Translations under genes and position numbers: made by a program
The notes under the pieces: model-generated
What the model was told of the DNA's origin: nothing
The model's input: the letters and a program-made list of their open reading frames with translations, nothing else
Databases searched by the model: none
Shown here: positions 14,663 to 25,753 of the stretch, piece by piece
Numbering within the stretch: position 1 is the first letter of the stretch
Layout of the letters: every line of letters begins with the position of its first letter
From: Ailurus styani
Taxonomy: Eukaryota; Chordata; Mammalia; Carnivora; Ailuridae
Reading direction: 5' to 3'
DNA length: 64,000 bases
Assembly: GCA_002007465.1 (NCBI GenBank)
Contig: LNAC01000008.1
Span: 8,430,810-8,494,809, forward strand

Positions 14663-14937
14663 GCCTTTGATGCCCGGAACTCCAGCCTGCTGCCTTCTAT
14701 GTGATTTGGGGCATTCTGACTCTTCCCTGACCTCAGTCTTCCCACCTGAGGAATGAGGACAGGGAAGGACCATCCCTGAGGCCCCAGGGAGGTTCCTCAG
14801 CTCCCTCTCCAGCCCCCGCTCTGCTTCTCAGCTCCCTCAGCCGCTGGAAGGGGAAGAGGAGTGGCTCCGACACGGGGACAGGAGGGTCAGTTCGTCAGCT
14901 CTGTCATCTCCCTCCTGTCAGTGTGCAGGCCGTGCTT

Positions 14938-14943
14938 AATAAA
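14938..14943 (+). terminator. LRRC25: LRRC25 polyadenylation signal
   Basis: AATAAA lies 276 nt after the stop codon in 'cgtgcttaataaacgctgc', followed by a GT-containing downstream stretch. It is the first canonical hexamer in the 3' UTR. Confidence 0.8.
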
Positions 14944-15129
14944 CGCTGCAGGGCTGACAAAGCTGCTGGCTCAGGTAAAGTGGGTTCTTTGAGGTGGGGA
15001 TTCCCTAAGCTCCCCAAACCAGATTCTCTGAGACTCCTGGTCTGTCCCCTTTGTCCCTTTCAGGCCCTGTTCCCAGGCCCCTGGTAGCCAGGCTCAGCCC
15101 CCAGGGCCACCCACACCAGCCCCAGAGGG

Positions 15130-15420
15130 ATCATTATAACTTATGAATGGGACTGTGCCCCTCCCCTGCTCACACACCTTCCATGGCTCCCCATTGCCCC
15201 CCAGGACTTCAGCCTGGGGCTTGCCTGAGGCCTGCGTGATTCTGCCCTACCCACCTCACTCGCACTACCCTTTTCCATCCTTCTGTCTTCTGGTCTAGGC
15301 CTCCTCACCACCCAGCCCACCTCACTCCTCAAGTTTTCATTTGCCCATGCTGTTCCTTTTGCCCAGAATGCCATCCCCTTCCATTTTTTTTTTTTTTTCT
15401 CACTCTGAAACATCTTAGTC
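15130..15420 (+). repeat. L2 LINE fragment
   Basis: 'cctgctcacacaccttccatggctcccc' followed by 'cccatgctgttccttttgcccagaatgcc' matches L2. Confidence 0.6.
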
Positions 15421-15424
15421 CAGG

Positions 15425-15530
15425 TGCAGAACTCTGGTCTGAGTGTCAGGAGGCATGAGTCCAAGTCCTGACTCTGCCATTAACAGGCCCTCAGTTTCCC
15501 CATTCGTACAAGGCAATTAGACAGTCTCTG
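15425..15530 (+). repeat. MIR SINE
   Basis: 'gagtccaagtcctgactctgcc' and 'ggccctcagtttccccattcg' show the MIR core. Confidence 0.6.
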
Positions 15531-15539
15531 CAGCTGTTT

Positions 15540-15690
15540 TAGCTTCCTATGCTGAGACTCATCCTTCAAGGCCAGGTTCATTGCCACTCTACTGAGAAGC
15601 CTTTCTCAGTTCCTCCTCAGGCAGAGTTAATCACTCCCAGAGTTCCGTGTATTTCAAGAGTGTGTTCATACTCATGCTTCAGCTGGGTTT
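15540..15690 (+). repeat. L2 LINE 3' fragment
   Basis: 'gagactcatccttcaaggcc' followed by 'gagaagcctttctcagttcc' is characteristic of the L2 3' region. Confidence 0.5.
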
Positions 15691-16199
15691 CCTGTCAGTG
15701 GCTCCCAGCCTGGCTCCTGCCAGCCCTCCAATCTGGGGGAGACAGCTGGACACAGACACCCCCAGTCCTGAAAGGTCAAGCCTGGGCTGGAGGGAGGGAT
15801 GGGGCCAAGGGCTCCAGAGGGAGACAAACGAAAGAGTTTGGAAAAGGCTGCGCATAAGAAGAGAACCTGGAGTGGGTTTTGAAGAATGTGTAAGAGTTTG
15901 AGAAGTGGAGGAGACACGGACGCAGGCCAAGGGGACCAGCTGGTAAGTAGCAACTAGAGGTCTGAAAAGGCACACGGGCTTAACAGTGTTCAGCAAAGGC
16001 AACGGTTGATATTTGGGGAGACGCTCATACGGCATCTGTTAGCTTTGGGGGACCCTGGGATTGAGCTTAATTTTGAGGCTCTCTTGGGTTCCCCAGCACT
16101 TGGGAATGATCTGGGGTGGGAGAGGGAACCTGTAAGGTCTTTAGCTTCCTTGAACTCCTGCATCCCCACCCTAGACACTGTTCTAATGCCCACTCTACT

Positions 16200-16700
16200 G
16201 CCCCTGATCATTTGCCTTCCTCACCTTCAGCATAAATCAGATCCCAGCCCTCCCCAGCTCCCACCCTTTCACATCTACCCTTGGCTCTTCAAACACACCC
16301 ACACGCCTCACCACCATTGGTGGATTCTGGTGGATTTTGCTGCTGAACACTGAGCTCATTCCCACCCCAGGGCCTTTGCACCTGCTGTTCTGACTTCCAC
16401 AAATGCCCATTCCCCACCTGTCCCCCGAGTCCTGTTCTTTTTCCAGGTCTCAGTTCTGATGTCGTCCCCCCAAACCATCTACATCACCTCTTCCTCCACT
16501 CATTAATGAATCCCCTAGGTTGACTCCTCAGCACAATTCATACTGCAGTCTGCCACTTTATTACTTATCTTTGTACTTGCTTGTCTTCCTCACTCAATTG
16601 TACTCAGATGGGGTGCTTTTGCCTGTCTTGTTCCTTTTGTGTCCTGAGTGCCCAGTCAAGGCCTGGCACAGAGCGGTCATTCGTTGAATACATTCAGGGG
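16200..16700 (+). repeat. L2 LINE 3' fragment
   Basis: The order 'ccccagggcctttgcacctgctgttctg', 'ccaggtctcagttctgatgtc' and 'aggcctggcacagagcggtcattcg' is the L2 3' end in sense orientation. Confidence 0.65.
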
Positions 16701-16835
16701 CACCTATAGTCATTCAGGTCTACCTCTGGGTGGCAGCATTCACAGGCTACACGCCTCACTCACTGCTGCAAGTAGGTCCCCTAGGCCCCCATAACATTTC
16801 CCTTCGGAGATTCTCAGGGTGGACAGGCAGGTGGG

Positions 16836-16858
16836 TGTGGGGGGGGGCCGGGGGGGGC
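16836..16858 (+). other. G-run cluster
   Basis: Two long G runs separated by two C residues, in a locally G-rich setting, could form a G-quadruplex. It lies in intergenic DNA with no linked gene feature. Confidence 0.35.
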
Positions 16859-17215
16859 AGACCTGGCACATCACAGGGATTCCAAGATCCTAAGTAGGAA
16901 GAGAAGATAACATGGGAGATGCCGTGTGCGTGAAAATGTTCTTCACAACGTATTTATTTCCTCCTGTTTTTTTTTTTCTTTTTCTTTTTTAACTAGCTGC
17001 TTGGAGTTTCTTTTCCACTTGGTGCAAGGCATACAATTATAGGGTGTCAGGGAGGCATGCATGTGGCTTGGATAGTGAAGAGTGGGGTTCTCTCAACTTC
17101 CTTTTTGGTGTTTTGCTGTTTTGATATATAAAAAAACCCCAACTGCTTCTGCTTGCTGCAGCCTGCCTTGTCTGGGGGGAGGGGAGGGCAGGAGAGGGGA
17201 AGATCTCTGATGAGC

Positions 17216-17395
17216 CTAGTGCTTCCTGAGGCCTGGTGGCTGCGGGTGGCCACAGGACTGGGGCGGGGTGTTGGCTTTGCCAGGCTGGCCACGTAACTGC
17301 TTCCTCACGGCTTCCAGAACCAAGTCATAGATGATCCTGCTGCTGGAGGCCTGGAGAGATCCTGAGGGTTCTGGCGACTCCAACACTGCTGCCAT
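17216..17395 (-). CDS. Unrecognised coding-like ORF, possible retrocopy or exon
   Basis: A 59-residue minus-strand frame opens at an ATG at 17395 (MAAVLESPEPSG...) and includes a helix-like segment RIIYDLVLEAVRKQLRG. Directly upstream is an acceptor-like 'gcttccttttcag' at about 17420. An overlapping frame at 17325-17555 is also open and protein-like, as if a frameshift split one longer frame. Downstream on the minus strand lie an A-rich tract (T-run at 16967-16990 on the plus strand) and an AATAAA at 16953-16958, so a decayed processed copy is possible. I do not recognise the protein. The composition is less repetitive than chance ORFs nearby, but this may still be chance. Confidence 0.25.
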   Translation of the reverse strand: MAAVLESPEPSGSLQASSSRIIYDLVLEAVRKQLRGQPGKANTPPQSCGHPQPPGLRKH

Positions 17396-18210
17396 GCACG
17401 AGAGAGTGGACTTCCTGAAAAGGAAGCTCCCAGGAAGTGACCCGGGTCAGCTCTGGGGAGACCGGGGTGGTGACGGGTGGCTTCCCCAGGGTACTCTGCA
17501 CTTCCACGGGAGCTGCTACTAGAAATGGGTCACAGACGGTGCTGGTAATGGCCATGGGTGGTCACAAGCAAGCAGCTAGAGGGGATGGCTGCCGTGCCCT
17601 CGCTTGTGGGCTGGTGGAAACCAACTGCAGGCAGACCCCATAACCCCCAGCTGCCCTAGCTGCACAGGGCGTGCCCCCCACCCCGCTCTTGCTCTTTTTT
17701 TAAATGAAAGAATAGAGGTACCATTAACATGGAGGGAGGTGCCCCAAATAGAAGTGATGGGACCTTTCTAGGTCGGGGGCAACATCACACACAATACACT
17801 TGGCTGCAGATGGACATGACTGTGGGCTGCCTGTGCTTGGAAAGGTGATTCCAATGCAGAGAGAGACAGCAGGACAGTGAGAGACAAGGCCATGTAACTA
17901 CAGAAACCGGAATATGAGAGATGAGATGTGGAGGGAGACTGACACCCAGAAGGGTCTCAGAAACAGGAACAGAGGAACAAAGAGATAGAGAAGCAGAGAC
18001 AGAGAGAAGGGGGTCCTTGAGGACATGGATGTCATGAGCACCATCCAGTTGTCTGACATCCCAGAACGCTCCACCATGCATTTCCTGAAAGGTTCCACTC
18101 ACCCCGAGACCAGGTCCCCTGTGAGAACTGAGGCCCGGGAGGGGAAGTTTCTTCCCCAGAACACCAGCTTCAGCCTGGACACCACGGGGCTCAGGTCAAA
18201 CACCTTCATT

Positions 18211-18216
18211 TTTATT
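18211..18216 (-). terminator. GDF15: GDF15 polyadenylation signal
   Basis: Minus-strand AATAAA about 245 nt after the stop codon, in 'ggtaataaaaatgaagg'. The adjacent hexamer reads AATGAA where I recall human having AATAAA, so the usable signal appears to have moved about 6 nt upstream. Confidence 0.75.
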
Positions 18217-18459
18217 ACCACAGTTTTAAATAAGTGCACCCAGTCAGACCAGCCCTCCCCAGCCCTCCAGTCCCCACGGAGAGCACCCCAATAAATTAAT
18301 AATAAATACAAACTTATAAATACAGAGGCTTGGGAGGGACGGGGTAGACAGCAGTGGTGGGAAATCAGGTATCTCAGGTCCCACATGCCCATTCCACAGG
18401 CAAGGATCTCTGAGATGGCTTCCATTGCTCACGAGCCGTAAGTGAAAGACTAGGGCGGC
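18217..18459 (-). other. GDF15: GDF15 3' UTR with AU-rich elements
   Basis: The minus strand reads 'tttgtatttattattaatttattgggg', with overlapping ATTTA pentamers at about 18287-18320. AU-rich elements in this UTR are known to control mRNA stability of GDF15 in other mammals. The layout resembles the human 3' UTR. Confidence 0.75.
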
Positions 18460-19103
18460 TCATACACAGTGGCAGTCCTTGGCTACGAGATCGTCGAAGG
18501 GCGTAAGCGACACGCGACCGTCGCTGTCTTGGTGCATGAGCACCACCGGCTCGTAGCTGGCGGGCACGCAGCACGGCGCAGGCGCGGCGTCGGGGTTCAG
18601 GCCGTGCAGGCGCGCCTGCATCTGCGCGTGCGTGTTAGCCGACCGGAACTGGCTTGGACACGCGCCAATACACATGCGCACGTCTAGCTCGCGAGGCGCC
18701 ACCACCCAGTTGGCCCAACCCAAGTCCTCGAGCGACGCTCGCAGGCTTTGCAGGCGGCAGCAGCGCCCCTCCCCGAGCGGGCAACCGTCCCCGGAGTGCG
18801 CATGCGCGTTGCGGCGCCCCCTGGCCGCGCTTGGCCGCCAGTGCAGTTCAAGCTGGGGACGTGCAACACGCAAAGTTGCTCCCAACCGGTCCCACGGAGG
18901 CAACAGTCGCAGGCGTAGTGTGGGCGCCCGGGAACCTCCAAGGCTGAGTTGACGTTGCAGCGGCCGAGTCACGTCCCACGAGCTCGGCTCCGATGGGGAC
19001 AGCCTGAGCAGCGCCCGATGCAGGCGGGAGGCTGCGGGGACCCCCTCAGTCAGATCGGCCCGGGCGATGCGCAGGTGCAGGTGGCTTCCCGACCCAAGTC
19101 GCA
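18460..19103 (-). CDS. GDF15: GDF15 coding exon 2
   Basis: Preceded by the acceptor 'tctctcttcctcag'. It completes codon 95 and encodes residues 95-308, comprising most of the propeptide, the cleavage region and the whole mature cytokine. The exon is CpG-dense compared with its surroundings, which creates long antisense ORFs on the plus strand that should be ignored. Confidence 0.95.
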
Positions 19104-20876
19104 CTGAGGAAGAGAGAAAAGCTAGTCAACAAACCTGGCTACTGTGCGCCAGGCGCGGAGTGCCCATGTCTTCCCACACACCAAGCTGCATCCCACCTCA
19201 GGGCCTTTGCACAAGCTGCTTCCTCTTCCAAGCACACGATTCCCCTGAATCTCAGCATGGCAGGCTACATATCCCTACAGCCTGCCTAAAATAGGCACTG
19301 CCTTTTTTTTTTTCCATTGTGTATCATTTCATCTCCCCTACTGAATCCCCTCGGCACGGATTTCTGTCTGCTTGGTCACCACTATGTCTGGCATACAGTA
19401 GGTGTTTAGCAAATATTTGCTGGAATTAGGGCTCCTGGGTGCCTCAGTCGGTTAAGCCTCTGCCTTCAGCTCAGGTCATGATCCCAGGGTCCTCCTATCG
19501 AGACCCATGTCCGGCTCCCTGCTCAGCCGGGAGTCTGGTTCTCCATCCCCCTCTGTCCCTCCCCACCCCTGCTTGTGCTCTCTTTCTCTCAAATAAAAAA
19601 AACCCATTAAAAAAAAATACTTGCAGGAATTAATGTCTACATGGTATTTAGGAGGACTAAAATCCAAACGCTTGTTCTATCTCCTGTGGCAGCCAAAAAC
19701 ATTTCATTGAAGCCCTACTAAATGCTGGGGTTAGCTACTGTGTTTTTAACTCTGTGGGTCTTGGTTTCCATATCTGAAAATGAAGGATATCTGGATCCCC
19801 AGTATGCTCAGATCTCTAGGCTGGTATACGTGCTGGAGATACTGTGGGGTCTAGGGTTTGAGGGCCCTGGACTCACTAGGCTCAGAGAGGACCAGAGGAT
19901 TACCTGGAGTCTCACAGCTCTAGTAGGATTAGGGCGAGATAGTAACACTCCCTTCTGGCCTGACACTCTCCCCCTAACCCCTCCCACTTCCCAGCATAAC
20001 CCAGATTTCCTTCTGCCCTCTCTTCCTCCTAGATCCTCCGGGATGGTGAGAAAATATCTCCTCCCTCCCTAAGGCACATGCCACGTGCGGCTTTAGCGGT
20101 GCTGTGTCAAGGGATTGCATCAGATCTGGAACCAGTACGGGCAGATTCCACCTGTCGCTGGGCTGCGCGGCTCTCCCCTGCTCCCCCCACCTCTGTCCGT
20201 TCCGCTGGCTCCCCTGCATCCTTTCTCCTGGATTGTGCACCCTCCCCCAACCCTCACACCCAAGGATAAGTACCCCCCCACACACACACACCCTGCCACC
20301 CGACTTTGTCTCTGGGCATTCCAGGCTCTGCAAGTTTTCAAAAGCATCCTAGCTTCTCTGATCTTCAGTTTCCCCATCTGCAATCTGTAACATCTCACTT
20401 TAGCCAAGCCTCACCTTGTCTCAGCAAACACCGGGCCACCAGCTCCCCCGTCAGCCCCAAAGGGAGCTGTTCTTGTCCGATTCACAGATGGGGAAACTGA
20501 GGCTCAGTAGCAGGCCTGGGCCCCTATGACTCAGAACCACTGATTAGATGATGGTAGCTGCCTAGGGGACGAGATCTCTTAGATTTCACTCACGCTTTGG
20601 AGTGAGTATCCGGACTGGAGCTGTAAGGATGAGGTCCGGGTTTGAATCAGCCCAGCTTTGGTTCAACCGCAGCCTGGTCTGCAGGTGCTCGTAGCGTTTC
20701 CGAAACTCCTGGACTCTGGAGACGTCTGTGCTGGAGTGCTCATCTGAGGGTCCCGGAAAGGCCGGGAGGTGCTCCTGGGCCAGAGACAGGGCACCTCCCG
20801 AAGGCAGCCATGAGAACAGCAGCAGCATCAGCAGCACGGGTGAGCCGTGTGGTGGTGTCATTCTTTGTCCAGGCAT
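18460..20876 (-). CDS. GDF15: GDF15, growth/differentiation factor 15 (whole coding span, 2 exons)
   Basis: Joining 20876-20594 to 19103-18460 gives 927 nt, 308 residues, the same length as human. Order: signal peptide (about 1-30, core VLLMLLLFSWLP), propeptide with sequon NQS at 72-74, a basic RGRR site at 189-192, and a mature TGF-beta cystine-knot domain with nine cysteines (one, CC, CxxxC, CC, CxC). GDF15 is a secreted disulphide-linked dimer that signals through GFRAL-RET in the hindbrain to suppress appetite and is induced by cellular stress. Both splice junctions are consensus and in frame. The conserved C-terminal motifs (MCIGACPSQF, APCCVPASY, KDCHC) make the call firm. The position equivalent to the human furin P1 Arg is His here. 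A broken second copy of exon 1 lies 4.5 kb away. Confidence 0.96.
19190..19425 (+). repeat. L2 LINE fragment in GDF15 intron
   Basis: 'cctcagggcctttgcacaagctgcttcc' and 'ctggcatacagtaggtgtttagcaaatatttg' are L2 3' motifs, antisense to GDF15. Confidence 0.6.
19429..19616 (+). repeat. CAN-SINE in GDF15 intron
   Basis: Begins 'gggctcctgggtgcctcag'. Target-site duplication atatttgctggaatta on the left, atacttgcaggaatta on the right. Confidence 0.9.
20436..20503 (-). ncRNA. MIR3189: mir-3189-like hairpin candidate in GDF15 intron
   Basis: The minus strand reads gcctcagtttccccatctgt, a short loop region, then ccctttggggctgacggggg (20464-20445). From memory this aligns with the human mir-3189 precursor, whose 3p product is similar and which also lies in the GDF15 intron. 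Pairing of the two arms includes a CCCC/GGGG core, but one A:C mismatch weakens the stem compared with human. The 5' arm also resembles a MIR core, so function is uncertain. Confidence 0.4.
20594..20876 (-). CDS. GDF15: GDF15 coding exon 1
   Basis: Encodes residues 1-94 and the first base of codon 95, ending at consensus donor c|gtgagt. The ATG at 20876 was chosen because it begins MPGQ, as in human, lies about 55 nt downstream of the TATA box and precedes the signal peptide. An in-frame ATG at 21011 lies upstream of the TATA box and so is outside the expected transcript. Confidence 0.94.
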
Positions 20877-20930
20877 GCCGTGCTCCGAACTGAGCTCTGA
20901 ACTGAGACACCGGACGCTGCTGGACTGGCC

Positions 20931-20936
20931 TTTATA
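20931..20936 (-). promoter_or_regulatory. GDF15: GDF15 TATA box
   Basis: Minus-strand TATAAA in 'gggattataaaggcc', 55 nt from the ATG, predicting a start site near 20900-20910 and a short 5' UTR. In the duplicated copy the equivalent hexamer is CATAAA. Confidence 0.8.
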
Positions 20937-21283
20937 ATCCCCGGACTTTGTCCGCCCCCGCCTGCCTGGTCCCTTCCGCCCTGGGTGCAGAGTAAACACT
21001 CCAGGGACCATAGTTGGCTGAGTCTTGGGCTGCTTTTCAGGGGGAGACCCTTATGGGGGGGAGGTTTCTCCTGGAAAAGCGGGGGTACCCTCCCCCCTAG
21101 AAGCCTCTCTGAGCCTCAGTATCCTCTTCCATGAGATGGGGACTTCCTCCCAGCTTGGTGGACTGGTGGAAAGAACACTTTTGTCAAAAAGAGACTTATT
21201 AGCTACCAACTATGTGCTAAATTCCACAGCAGCACCTTCTCGAACCTCATGGGATTTTTCTCTCTCCCTTCTTTGTTAGGCCC

Positions 21284-22128
21284 AAAGGCTGAAGATGTTG
21301 AAAAACAAAGGAAGCAGAGGAGAAAGGGGCAGAAAGAGCCAGAAAGTACAACTTTAGCCAAGTCAGTCCTCTCCATCCCATCTCTGTTTCTTCATCCGGG
21401 AAACGAGAACTGAGACAAACAAGGTAGAAAGAACAGGGCCAGATATATAGGAGGTATGTGGTTAACTGGCTGTGTTTGCTGTCACTCATCCTTACCTATG
21501 GGGGAACTCCTATGTGGTCCTCAAAACCCCACTCGAAAAGCCCCTCCTTCAGGAAGCCTTCTCTGACACCACCTTCCCAGGCTCAGCTGGGTGCTCCCAA
21601 CCCCTATCCTTTCCCCCAGCCCAGCCTTGACCTCACATCCCTGGGAATGTCTGTGCTTGGCTCTGTCTGCCCCAGATTGGAGGGAGGCCCTTTGAAGACT
21701 TAGCCAGAGAAGAAGCTACTCTGGGACCCAGTCCCTTGTCTGGGCCCAGAGCAGAGGTGGCAGAGAATTGGAGTGCTGGGGTTTAGGTCAGGGAGGGCTG
21801 GTGTCAGGTCCAGACCCTAGATGGTGGAGGGGCGAGGGGTGCCCCAGAAAGACCCAGGTCTTCCCCTCAGAGCCTTCTCCATGGCTCAGGCCCCCTGGCC
21901 CCAGCCCCTGTGCCTGCTTCTAGCTTCCTGGCCAGAGAGAAGCCGGAAAGCTGTGTGAGGCAGATGGAGGGAATATGTAAAGTGTGGCGGAGTGTGTGCA
22001 GGTGAGAGGCACAGGGACGTGCTGGGGGCCACACAGCAAGTCTCCCCTGGATGAAGAGGGTCAGGCCTCCCCCACCCCCAGCATGCACCCACTGGGGAGA
22101 CTTGGGCCCCCCCGAGTCTCAGTCTCAG
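21284..22128. repeat. GDF15 upstream block, copy A of a near-identical pair
   Basis: Paired with 25754-26585. From about 21480 to 22128 the two copies differ at roughly a dozen positions plus one 14-bp indel, while DNA on either side is only about 65-80% alike by eye. Copy A is 0.35-1.2 kb upstream of the GDF15 TATA box. It includes an L2-like segment ('ctccttcaggaagccttctctgac'). An 81-residue plus-strand ORF here is shared with copy B, but nucleotide identity alone explains this. Confidence 0.9.
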
Positions 22129-22849
22129 CCTCTGTGAAATATGATTGTCACGCAGCTAGGGGTCCCAATCCCTGCCCCCCCCCCAACTCCGTGATGCTCC
22201 AGGCCTTCAGGTGCTCAGTAAACACACCGGTTCCTGCCACTGTCACTTCCATCCTGACAGGGGCTGTTGGGAAGACAGGCCTCTTGCCTCACCAGCTTGG
22301 CACACACAGTAAGTGCTGTGTGACGGGGGTTGGACCAACCAGACAAGGAGCTGGGCCGCTTCACTGCTCCGCTTCGCTGCACCGCCTCACTGTTGTGCCC
22401 TCTGCCGAGGCCGGGCCCCAAAGGGGAGCCAGAGTGCTGAGTAATCCAAACTGGTAGGGACAGGTCATCAAGGGCCACCAATGGCTAGACCTGACCTAAC
22501 CTGGGAGTGGGTGAGGCAAAGGGGGCGCTGTCCTAACAAGCATCCTTGCGAGATCAATGATGGCGAGATGCCAACATTCTCCGGCTTCCGCCCTCAGTCA
22601 CTGCTAACACACTTTCCCATTATTGAATAAGGGAACCAAACCAAGAGGGGGCAACGAGGTGCATGAGGCGAACCCACCCTGGAGACCTCGCGTACGTCCA
22701 GCTCCTGGCTGGTCATCTGTTTTCCTGGCATATCTAAGCCTGGGGTAGGATTCTGAAGTTCCCTCTGTCTAGGACGGTTCCCTGCCCCCCTCCCCCCCAA
22801 TTTCAAAGCCTCGTGAAGAGTTTTCCCTGATCCAGGTCCCAACAGACTG

Positions 22850-23985
22850 GGGATTTGTCAGCTCCAGAGAAGCCGGCCTGGGTTGACGTTCTGGCGCGCT
22901 TTCTCTCCGGCCGTGACACGTGGGGCAAAGGGCAGGTGGTAAAGGCACTCGGTGTCAGGGTTGTAGGGAAAACACACAGAGAGTGGGATTGTCTGCACAT
23001 GCTGTGGGTCACCCTGGCCGTGATTCAAATCCCAGCACCACCCACTTTGCTGTGTGACCATACGCAAGTTACTCAGACTCTCTGTGCTTCAGAGCAAAGG
23101 CAGTGTGTTGTGAGGAAGGAGAACGTTCAGTATGGACCTCTTACTGTTCTTAACTCAGCGCACTCATAAGAGCTGCCAGAGACTGGGCACCTGGTCACAT
23201 ACCAAGGACAGGAATCCCAGGGCTTCTGGGCCCCCTCTGCCCACTGACGCCCCCTCTAGGCAGATGTCCTCCGGTGGACGCTAACCTCTCACAAAGACGC
23301 ACAAGAAATCATATATTTCAGCTGTTTTATTTGCTTTCTGGCGTATCATTTGGACAACGTCCACCAGATCCTGGGGTCCCAGGCACAGGGGTTTCGGACA
23401 AGGCTCTCACAGGAGCTCTGGGTGTCAGGGAGAAGGCAACCAGAGGCGCCAGGGCCCAGGCCCTCCCTTGGGGACAGAAGACACACTCACCTTCCCCAGG
23501 GAAGTTTTCTCTGAAACAGAGACTTAAGAACAGCTAGAAGTCTGAGGTGTTAAGGGAGCCCCAGAAATACACCAGGTACCGCCAGGGCGGGCAGAAAGCC
23601 AACTCTGTTCCCCCAAAAGCCTCCTATAGTGCCCGGGATCCTGCCTGCCTTGGGGGCAAAGAACCCGATTCCAAACCGGCTTTCTCTAGGATTTCCTCAG
23701 GACGAAGTATGTGGGCCACAAAAGCCACTTGGCCCGGACCCCACCCCTCAGACACTTGGGTGACTCCAAGCCAAGCAGTGGGGAGCCAGGGCCGCCTCCC
23801 AGAGCCTGGGGTTGCTTCTCTCTTTCCCATCTCGTCCCCTTTCTCTGTGCCGCATGCGTACTGGGGAGGCAGGCACTTCTGTGGGTCTCTGGGAGGTTTG
23901 GTGAGGAGAGGGAGGAAGAGAAATGGATTTGGGGAAGAAGGAACAGCTAAAGGCTGGACTGGAGTCCCTCGAGATCTGTGAGCCC
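22850..23985 (-). pseudogene. Duplicated PGPEP1 3' UTR end (copy A)
   Basis: Matches 48755-49905 across more than 1 kb at about 70% by eye. Shared landmarks include a MIR core ('gtgattcaaatcccagcacc'), 'acaagaaatca', the minus-strand AATAAA (23326-23331 here, 49273-49278 in PGPEP1), 'ggcactcacagga'-like and 'ggcaggcacttctgtgggtctc' segments. No PGPEP1 coding exon accompanies it. It is a detached duplicate of the PGPEP1 gene end and sits between the two GDF15 copies. Confidence 0.8.
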
Positions 23986-25111
23986 TCAGCTTGTGACCAG
24001 TGAGCCTCAGTTTCCCTGTCTGTAAAAGGTAGCAGTGGCAGCCCTCGCAGGCTTGAAAGGAGGACTCCTAGGCAGTGAGTGAGTCAGGGAACAATGTGCA
24101 CACAGCATCTGTTAGGAGTTGAGTTTCAAGTCATGGCCATTGGCAAGGGCCCGCCTCACCCGAAAGGCTGTCATTCTGACCTGTGGGCTTGGAGCCAAAA
24201 TGGCGACACTATGGTCAGGCTACGAGACGTATCCAAATGCTTTGTACTGGGGCTTCCTGGTGCTTCCAGCGCTCCAGGGGACTGGATGCTACACTCAGTT
24301 GGACAGGGAGCTGACTCCCAGGCCCCTATGGTACTTCAAGGGCTGTAGGACTCACAGTCAGCTTGATACCAGTAGAGAGAGCGGGCGTAGGGCCCGGAAA
24401 AACAGGATTTCTCATGGGCAGGAGAGATGCTAAGCTGGAGGTTTCCCGTGGAGAGAGAAAGAGAAACTGGCCACTTGTGGGCCTTCTTATGCGCGGGGCG
24501 CGGGGTGCCAGACCACAGAGGATGCCCAGTTTCCAGATTCCCTGGACCCTCAGGATCCCTAGACAGCTGTCCACCCAGGTCTTGGGGACAACTGCAGAGC
24601 GGGCCTATGGTCCTAGGGCCCTTGGCCTAGTTACTAGGCTACTCTCTGTTCTAGAAGACAGAGGTTTACTTGGAAATACACAGCCTGGGTGAGACCAGGG
24701 AGGGTTCAGAGCCCTTCCCGGAGCCTGGCGCCTCCCCCGCTCCCAAACTCCTCCCACACCCCCGGGGTCTTAGGTAGCCCAGTTCTCGAGGGCACCTTCT
24801 GCTGGCAACTTTGGCTGCATTTGGCCTTTGATTGCCTCAAATCTGGAACCAATCTAAGCGGGCTCTGCAGGTGCGGTGTGCTTTCAGGAGAGTTGCTGGC
24901 CCCTCTGGGCCTCTGTTTCCCCATCTGCGGTCAGGATGGGGTTATAACAATCCCATGTTGGCCGAGCCTCACCCTCTCTGGCCACAGAGGAGGCTGCTAG
25001 CAAATTCATCGGTCACGGTGGGGGTGGGATATTCCTGCCGGGCTCGCAGCTGGTTCAGCAGTGTGTCTCTAAGACGCAGAACCACTGGTTGGTTGTGGGG
25101 ACTAGCCAGAG

Positions 25112-25381
25112 GGATCTCCAAGGCTTCATCCACACTTCCGGATGTGGCTGGGGTGTGGGTCTTTCAAGTTCTTGGTCAATGGCAGCATGGTCAGGGTGTC
25201 CTTGAAGTGTTTTGGCAACTTCTGGAATCTGGGGACATCCAGCCTGGATTGCATCTCGGAGGGTCCTGGGAAGGTTGGGAGGTGCTCCTGGGTCAGGGAT
25301 GGGGCATGGCCCCAGGGGTAGCCCCCTTGGCGTCAGCAGCCTTGGGGAGCAATGTGATGGTGTTGGTTCCCACCCAGGCAT
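25112..25381 (-). pseudogene. Broken GDF15 exon 1 copy
   Basis: Aligns with GDF15 exon 1 at about 70%. The ATG survives at 25381 (MPGWEP...), but a frameshift destroys the signal peptide frame: downstream a different frame reads LTQEHLPTFPGPSE, matching LAQEHLPAFPGPSD of GDF15, and then meets a stop. No donor site equivalent to GDF15 exon 1 is retained. The ATG frame itself stays open for 108 residues but is unrelated to GDF15. Confidence 0.85.
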
Positions 25382-25753
25382 GGCTGTGCTCCTTGCTCTC
25401 TGAGCTGGGACTGACACTGTAGGACCAAGCTTTATGGTCTGAGTGTACCCATCCCAGCCTGCCCAGCGTCTCCTGCGCGCCCCTGTGTACAGACTAAACT
25501 TAGTCAAGAGGTCACAGCGGGGTCTGGTTCCAGGGATGTGCTCCTGATGAAGCTGGGGAACCACTTGGAGCCTCGGTATCCTCCTCCATAAAATGAGAAC
25601 ATCATCTTGGCCTGGTGGACTGGTGGAAAGAGTGCTTTTGTCAAAGAAGACTTATTACAATGTCACTAACTCTGTGCTAAGTTCCATGGTAGGAGCTTAA
25701 GAGATGGCCTACTCCCTCATGGGATTCCTGCTCTCCCTTTCCTGGTTAAGACT